Assembly: GCF_902167145.1 (NCBI RefSeq)
Contig: NC_050097.1
Coordinates: forward strand, 224,831,034-224,895,033
DNA from: Zea mays
Lineage: Eukaryota; Streptophyta; Magnoliopsida; Poales; Poaceae
DNA: 64,000 bases
Reading direction: 5' to 3'
In this document: positions 57,562 through 64,000 of the stretch, in pieces
Numbering within the stretch: position 1 is the stretch's first letter
How the letters are laid out: every line of letters starts with the position of its first letter
Notes under the pieces: model-generated
Told to the model about the DNA's origin: nothing
What the model saw: only the letters and a program-made list of their open reading frames with translations
The model's database searches: none
Made by a program: the position numbers and the translations under genes

Positions 57562-58500
57562 AGCCAAGGCTGACCGAGCCGAGGGACTCCTACGCCTCCG
57601 GGATATGGATACCTCACTCATCACCTTCTACGATAAGTAACTCACGTTCGGATAAGTGATTCCGCGGACCGAACAAGTCTTCACGCTCGGAAGCTTTTCT
57701 GCCGGGGCGATTCTTCGAGCCTCCTCAACTGCGTCAGTGACAGAACCCCATGGACGGGTAAGAGTGCGCGTAAGCGGCAAGGCCGACCGAGCCGAGGGAC
57801 TCCTACGCCTCCGGGATACGGATACCTCACTCATCACCTTCCGTGAGAAGCAACTCTTGCTCGCACAAACAATTCTGTTACCGACAAAAAAGTCCGGGTA
57901 CTCGAAACAAGAGGAAAAGAGACGCAGCTTTACAACACGGCGAGGGTGTGTTTTGGCCTCGGCGGCCGCAAGAAACACACGCTACAAGACAATCCGATCC
58001 TGCAGGCTCGGATCCTGACGCTTGAAGGGAGCAGCAGCACCCTCGGCGTCGACAACACCTTCGGCGAGGTCCGACCTAGCCTCGGACGGCGACGTGGTCC
58101 GAAGATCTCCACTCTGAAGGACGACGTCATCGCCACGCCCGGGCCATCGCTGCCAGGGTCTTCTCCGAGAATCCGGCTCGGGCAGGCGGCTCGGCTGGTC
58201 ACCCCGAGGCCTCGGCCGGCTGTCCCCGCGGACATCAGCCCGACCCGAGGCCTCGACAGGTCAATTCCGGCGTCGGTCCCGCTAACGGACAACCCGACCA
58301 TGCTCCGGCCGACCAGGTCTTCTTTTCGGGCCAACTCTTCCTCTATTCGCGCTGACACCGCTACCCCTAGCCTCGGCTCATCGAAGAGCGACCGAGGGGT
58401 TTCCTCTAACTAAGCAAGGGAAGCCTCGGACAACAAGGCTGACCGAGCCGAGGGACTCCTACGCCTCCAGGATACGAATACCTCACTCGTCACCTTTACA
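57562..58500 (+). repeat. Three dispersed direct repeats of about 65 bp
   Basis: GACCGAGCCGAGGGACTCCT followed by ACGCCTCC.GGATA..GATACCTCACTC occurs at about 57571, 57784 and 58440, each followed by a TCACCTT and a CG-rich tail. Confidence 0.9.
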
Positions 58501-60316
58501 CGGGGCGACTCACGCTTGGTGAAGCGGTTCAGACAACCAACAGGCGAGTCTTAGTGCTCGAAAATGAGGAAAAAACACGACTCCGTGCCGAAATTACATA
58601 CATGTTCAGGCCTCGACAGCCACAATGAACAAAAACACTGGCATTCAAAGTGCCATTACAAACGGAACTCCGGTTCCACCTCCGCAGGTACGAACAACCC
58701 CACTCGATGGGGGGGCTGCGAAGCAACAGAAGACCGACGGACGGCGCGCCGTCGCCCGCTCCGGCAGCAGCGACGACGACGACTTTTGCTCCGGGGGGCC
58801 AAACAGCGGCAGCGATGACCTCAGGGCGGACGCTACTGCCAGGAGGCCCCCGCCCATGCCCAAACTCGTGAGGCAAGGACGGGCAGAAGGCCGTAGAGTT
58901 GGAGGTCGGTCCGTGGGCGGCCCTGGCTATCTCGTCGGCGGAAGAACCTCTTCCAGCTGCCGTGGCAGAAGCCGGCGCCGAGAGCGGCTCCGAAGCCACT
59001 CGCGTCCGAGAGCCAGGCACGCGGCAGCTGCCAGCGCCACGGACAACAACTGCCCTTCCCCCCGATCACTGAGGGAAGGAGCGGGCCGCCGCCCACGCGG
59101 GGGCTGACCCCAACTCGGCACACTCCCCTCCCCAGCACTGGTGATGAAAATCCTTGAGGCTGAGGGAGGGGCAGAGGCCGCGGCCCAGTTTGCTTTCCCC
59201 CACCGTCGATCTGGAGGTCACCATCTTGGGTGACTGCCGGTGGAGGGGTGCAACCGGGCTGCATGATGAAAATCCTTGAAGCCGAACGATGGCTGAAAGG
59301 TATCAACTCCCGCGGAGTTGTGTTCCTCCAACGACAAGGCGGAAAATACGGCGGGTATCCCCCATCCGGGGGCTTGGAAGGTGGAAAGACACGATGCATA
59401 AGGGAGCGCGAAGACATGGTCGCTTTCCAAGGGGGTCACCCTCCTTTTAAAGGCGACTCTCCCTACTTGCGTCCCCAGCCGTCGTGGGCTGAGTCCTCTC
59501 CAACACACTCCAAGGTCCTCCCCTACGGCGCGGGGGCTGGGTCCCACACGTCATGCAAGCCGGCTCAGAGCAGAAGAAGCCAAACCGCCGCGCGCGGTGC
59601 GTACAACCGCCCAGCGGTTACAAGCGGCTCTCCACTTTTGCCCAGACCAACGGGCGGAAAGGCGGGCAGCCATGCAGGCGGCATGCAACCGCGCCAAGTG
59701 GGCGCACTTCTCCGACTCCCGACACGCCCAGCACGGAGGCTCGGGCCCACGCGTCATGCAACTAGCGCGCCGAATGCTTCGTGCATGCAACTGCACCGCC
59801 ACTTGCGCCACCACCGCGCCTCCTCAACTGCGGAACCAATGCCGTGACTCGAGGCGGCCCAGAGCACGACCCAGCAGCGCCAGCCTGGCGCGACGGTCAA
59901 TGCGGCCAAAAATGGGCCGACAGTAATGGCGGTGGCAGGCGGGCAGGAGCAGCGGTCACGTCGTCAGCCAAGCCTACGTCCCATCCAGGGGCAACGAGAG
60001 AACCCTCTCTCACGGCGTGAAGACAACGCGCCCGTGTTCCGTTCCTCGAACGGCTCGCGCACGCGCAACGGCCGCCCCGGGAACCGCTCGCCCCATCGCA
60101 TTAACTCCGCGGCGAGACAGGCGACGCCTCTGGCAGGAGAAGCGGGCGACGCTTCGCCTTCGCCATAATGACCGCGTCAGAAAAGGTACGCCGCGTCGTT
60201 CGATTTTGTATCCTTTTCCTTTTTTCCTCTTTCTCTCTCTTGCAACAGGGACCGGGAAAGGGGGATACCCCGAAAAGGATCCTTCTCCGTGAAGGAACCA
60301 GGCTCCGAGCCTCCCT

Positions 60317-60535
60317 ACTGATCAGAGGTTCGAAGGCTGGCCCCTCGGAAGGGTTCGACAGCCGCCTCAGATCGCGTGGGCTCTACACCCACTACTGGTC
60401 AGAGGTTCGAAGGCCGGCCCCTCGGAAGGGTTCAACGACCGCCTCAGGCTACTCGGGCTCCGTGCCCACTACTGATCAGGGGTTCGAAGGCTGGCCCCCG
60501 AAGGGTTCACAGCCGCCTCAGACACAGAGCGAGGG
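60317..60535 (+). repeat. 77-bp tandem triplicate
   Basis: ACTGATCAGAGGTTCGAAGG-like starts at 60317, 60394 and 60471 (spacing 77 bp), each followed by CTGGCCCC..GAAGGGTTC. Confidence 0.92.
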
Positions 60536-61082
60536 ATGACCATGGGTACGTTCGATACATAACCGAGGCTCGGGCTGCGCTCCCGAGGTACCCTAGGACA
60601 TTTCCGAGATCAGCGGGAACGATCTTGTAACGGAATCCCATCAGAGGGAGGCATCGAGCCCTCGGACCCCATCGCCAGGGGACCGGTTCCGGCAGATCAC
60701 TCGCAGGTACTTTTGGGCACGCCTCTGGGCCCCTAGCCGACCCCTAACGAACGGGGCACGGACGTCCACTCGGATTACCCGCTTGCAGCTCACTGGAGAC
60801 ACCATGTTCGGCGCCCATCGAGGGCAACATGGCGCTTTCCCCCCTCCTCCTTGCGGAAAGGCGACGCAGGGGCGTATGTAAAAAAGTCGAGTGTGTCCCT
60901 GATCGACCTCTCGCCCTGTGCAGAGGCTCGAGGGCTGCTCTCGCAAACCCGGCTCCGGCCACACCGTTGACAGCGTCGACATACCAGCCCGAGAACTTGG
61001 GACCTGATCGTACACCCGGGCTACGGCCAGCTCGCATGAGGGAACGACCAGACCAGCCGAAGCATTGCGCGAGGCATTAAGA

Positions 61083-61159
61083 CCTCGGAGGAGTCAAACC
61101 ACTCCTCCGAGGCCTCGGGGGCTACACCCGGCGGGTGCGCTCGCGCGCACCCGCCGGAA
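61083..61159. repeat. Two adjacent perfect hairpins
   Basis: Arms CCTCGGAGGAGT (61083-61094) and ACTCCTCCGAGG (61101-61112) form a 12-bp stem. Arms CCGGCGGGTGCGC and GCGCACCCGCCGG (about 61128-61159) form a 13-bp stem. A CCTCGGGGGCTAC tract lies between them (61113-61125). Confidence 0.85.
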
Positions 61160-61242
61160 CAAAACGCAACCGAGAAAGGCTGATCCCCTTGCAAAAAAGT
61201 GCGACGAAAGCCTCCAAGCGAGTGCTAACACTCCCTTCGAGG

Positions 61243-61254
61243 CTCGGGGGCTAC
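61243..61254 (+). other. Polypurine tract of the Huck-like element
   Basis: CTCGGGGGCTAC directly precedes the 3' LTR start TGTCAGGG (61255). Confidence 0.75.
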
Positions 61255-62983
61255 TGTCAGGGAACATAATTAGGGGTACCCTCAAGGCTCCTAATTCTCA
61301 GCTGGTAACCCCCATCAGCATAAAGCTGCAAAGGCCTGATGGGTGCGATTAAGTCAGGGATCAGTCCATTCGAGGGACTCGATCACGCCTCGCCCGAGCC
61401 TAGCCTCAGACAAGGGCAGCCGACCCCGGAGGATCTCCGTCTCGCCCGAGGCCCCCCTCCAGCGGCGAACATATTTCCGGCTCGCCCGAGGCCCTGTCTT
61501 CGCCAAGAAGCAACCCTGACCAAATCACCGCACCGACCGACCAAATCGCAGGAGCATTTAATGCAAAGGTGGCCTGACACCTTTATCCTGACGCGCCCCC
61601 CCAGCCGACAGAGCCGAAGTGACCGCCGTCACTTCGCCGCTCCACTGACCGGCCTGACAGAAAGACAGTGCCGCATGCGCCGCTCCGACTGCGGTGCCAC
61701 TTGACAGAGTGAGGCTGACAGGCAGTCAGGCCCGACCGTAGGCACCATAGGAAGCTCCGCTTCGCCCGACCTAGGGCTCGGACTCGGGCTAAGCCTCGGA
61801 AGACGGCGAACTCCGCTCCGCCCGACCCAGGGCTCGGACTCGGGCTAAGCCCCGGAAGACGGCAAACTCCGCTCCGCCCGACCCAGGGCTCGGACTCGGG
61901 CTAAGCCCCGGAAGACAGCGAACTCCGCTCCGCCCGACCCAGGGCTCGGACTCGGGCTAAGCCCCGGAAGACGGCGAACTCCGCTCCGCCCGACCCAGGG
62001 CTCGGACTCGGGCTAAGCCCCGGAAGACGGCGAACTCCGCTCCGCCCGACCCAGGGCTCGGACTCGGGCTAAGTCCCGGAAGACGACGAACTCCGCTCCG
62101 CCCGACCCAGGGCTCGGACTCGGGCTCAGCCCCAGAAGACGACGAACTCCGCTTTGCCCGACCCCAGGGCTCGGACTCCGCCCTGGCCTCAGCCGACGGT
62201 CTCCGCCTCGCCCGAACCAGGGGCTCGGACTCGACCTCGGCCACGGAAGACAGACTCGACCTCGGCTTCGGAGGAGCTTCCACATCGCCCAACCTAGGGC
62301 GCAGACCGGCCACGTCAACAGGAGGCGCCATCATCACCCTACCCCGAGCTGACTCGGGCCACGGGAAACAAGACCGGCGTCCCATCTGGCTCGCTCCACC
62401 AGATAGGCAATGATGGCGCCCCGCACACTCGGTGACGACGGCGGCTCTCAGCCCCCTTACGGAAGCAAGAGGACGTTAGCAGGGACTCAACAGCTCCGAC
62501 AGCTGTCCCTCCGCCAGGCTCCAGCACTCCTCCGACAGCCACGACATCACACCAGCTGGGTGCCAAAATCTCTCTGGCTGCCACGACGGCATGTACTTAG
62601 GGCGCTAGCTCTCCTCCGCTAGACACGTAGCACTCTGCTATACCCCCCATTGTACACCTGGATCCTCTCCTTACGCCTATAAAAGGAAGGACCAGGGCCC
62701 TCTTAGAGAGGGTTGGTCGCGCAGGGACGAGGACGAGACAGGCGCTCGCGTGAGGCCGCTCGCTCCCTCTCCCGCGTGGACGCTTGTAACCCCCTACTGC
62801 AAGCGCACCCGACCTGGGCGCGGGATGAACACGAAGGCCGCGAGATTTCCACCTCTCTCACGCCCATCTCCGGCCACCTCACTTTCCCCCTTCGCGCTCG
62901 GCCTCGCGTCGACCCATCTGGGCTGGGGCACGCGGCGACATTCACTCGTCGGCTTAGGGACCCCCGGTCTCGAAACGCCGACA
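61255..62983 (+). repeat. 3' LTR of the Huck-like element
   Basis: It is 1729 bp, 54 bp longer than the 5' LTR. It has eight occurrences of the 56-bp period (61767, 61823, 61879, 61935, 61991, 62047, 62103 and 62159). The TATA box TATAAAAGG starts at 62678. Confidence 0.92.
61767..62214 (+). repeat. 56-bp tandem array in the 3' LTR (eight periods)
   Basis: Same unit as in the 5' LTR with exactly one more copy, which accounts for the LTR length difference apart from small indels. Confidence 0.92.
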
Positions 62984-64000
62984 ACTATTTTTTTGCACAA
63001 TATGATAGTACGGAGGGTGAAGCTGTGATATCAACAGGTGTCCACTTCTTAATAGATTATATTACTAGTTATGTACCTGCGCGTTGCAACGAGATATAAA
63101 ATATTCGATAAAATGTATGCGTACAACAATTTTATAAGAATGAACACCACATATATTATCAACCTCTCAATATCTCATAAATTCTTTGGCAATACAGAGC
63201 TAAACTGATACAAATTGATCTATAAGAATATCGGAAACAAAGTCTAAGAAGTGAGTACAATGTTGTGGTGTGTGGGTTCCAATCGCCTCGCCCAAATTTA
63301 ATAGTTCCTGTCAACAAAACCTTGTTAGTAATGAAGTTTTCAAAGTAATAAAATAAGAGAACAAAATTGTTTCTTTGTACAAAAAATAAAATAGTAGAAC
63401 GGTTAGCAAAAATATAACCTAACCATTGACACCATACTATTATATCAACGGCTCCATTACATGAACAAAGAGAAACAACCCTTTTAGGTAATTCTCACAA
63501 GGAATTCTTTTTAATAAAAGAACAAAAAGATACATATATGATTGTTCAAGGAGTAACAATGTGTTTCACATCCATTCATATAACCTTCTCCCACTCTTAG
63601 GTTCTGTTTGAAACCACCCAGTTTTTAATAAAATGGTCTATAGAAATTGAGGTGGTTCCAAACATGTCAGTTTATACGTCAGTTTAGCTCTGTATTGAAA
63701 CTGACAATATTCGAAAATGGCTTTCTAGATCTCGTTGTGCGCCCTACATATTGTTCTGAGGAATGTTGTCTTAGTATGATATCAAGAACATGAAACGCCT
63801 TCAGGGAGTTCTCATATTCTTCGCCTCTAATGACTTAACCAATAGCACTCATAGGAACCTCTGCTGCAAAATTTATCTTACAAGAACCAACAAATTAAAT
63901 ACAATATTAACCTAAAGCATGGGACTAAGACTGTAACCAGACCACAAGCCTAAACACGGGACTAAGATTGTAACCGGACCATTTTTCATCTATAATGCAA
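62984..64000. other. Flank of the Huck-like element; repeat-like sequence, no gene seen
   Basis: The first 60 bp complete copy B of the local duplication. The sequence around 63060-63095 (TGTACCTGCGCGTTGCAACG) is a word widespread in grass repeats. A short imperfect inverted repeat (GTTCTGTTTGAAACCACC near 63601; GGTGGTTCCAAACATG near 63650) may be a small MITE. The rest is AT-rich with no supported coding region. Confidence 0.4.

Larger units (their letters stand above)
57337..61254 (-). other. Huck-like 3' non-coding region with antisense ORFs and repeats
   Basis: This is 3.9 kb between pol and the 3' LTR. The minus strand has open frames at 59020-58529 (163 codons) and 59417-58833 (194 codons), GC-rich and of unknown product. 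The region also has three dispersed copies of a segment of about 65 bp, a 77-bp triplicate, two hairpins and three CTCGGGGGCTA tracts. Tat-lineage elements often carry antisense ORFs here, but neither frame has a recognised domain, so neither is called a gene. Confidence 0.55.
49072..62983 (+). mobile_element. Huck-like Ty3/gypsy element, complete, TSD ACTAT
   Basis: LTRs at 49072-50746 (1675 bp) and 61255-62983 (1729 bp) enclose a 10.5-kb interior with gag, protease, RT, RNase H and integrase on the plus strand, then 3.9 kb of non-coding or antisense sequence. The 5-bp duplication ACTAT is perfect (49067-49071 and 62984-62988). The LTR start TGTCGGGGACCATAATTAGG is recognised as Huck (Tat lineage). 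Premature stops and frameshifts make the polyprotein defective, so it can move only if helped by other copies. Confidence 0.92.

Overview
The window is plant nuclear DNA from a large, retrotransposon-rich grass genome, almost certainly maize or a close Zea relative. The evidence is Opie- and Ji-like Sireviruses (Ty1/copia) with clustered CACCGGAC/GTCCGGTG palindromes in their LTRs, a Huck-like Ty3/gypsy element, and two spliced genes whose proteins closely match the plant families TIM44 and RPT2. Family names are recognised from sequence memory, not from a database search.

Layout. (1) 1-19498 is a nest. The 3' end of a gypsy element (antisense ORF, polypurine tract, LTR) has been hit by a Ji-like Sirevirus LTR (ends at 1164) and, inside its LTR, by a 16.65-kb Opie-like element on the minus strand. 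That Opie-like element has THREE LTRs and TWO complete internal regions (LTR-INT-LTR-INT-LTR) but a single pair of 5-bp target duplications (AAAAC). (2) 19499-24314 holds unassigned sequence, a decayed copia element and MITEs. (3) 24315-39930 (minus) is a 14-exon TIM44 gene (474 aa) whose third intron is about 12 kb. That intron contains an LTR-like sequence, an 'aggcg'-rich insert, a hAT element, a LINE and a short Reina-like gypsy element, inserted one inside another, plus a separate 532-bp hAT MITE. (4) 39931-41688 is a short intergenic spacer with TGGGCC promoter motifs and three MITEs. (5) 41689-44897 (minus) is the 5-exon RPT2 gene (447 aa). (6) 44898-49071 is intergenic, with an AT microsatellite, a 2.17-kb terminal-inverted-repeat element built from higher-order tandem repeats, and a 371-bp local duplication. 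(7) 49072-62983 is a complete but mutated Huck-like element (TSD ACTAT) inserted in the second copy of that duplication. (8) 62984-64000 is unassigned repeat-like sequence.

The two host genes form a small gene island and are transcribed in the same direction. TIM44 tethers mitochondrial Hsp70 to the TIM23 import channel; RPT2 is an AAA-ATPase of the 26S proteasome base. Their products are not known to work together. Nearly everything else is transposon sequence, and the nesting gives a relative insertion order. The most notable structures are the three-LTR Opie-like dimer with near-identical halves, one of which carries a nonsense mutation in pol; the multi-level nest inside a gene whose splice sites are all intact; and the terminal-inverted-repeat element with a 670-bp duplicated array and about ten GCGTAA motifs.
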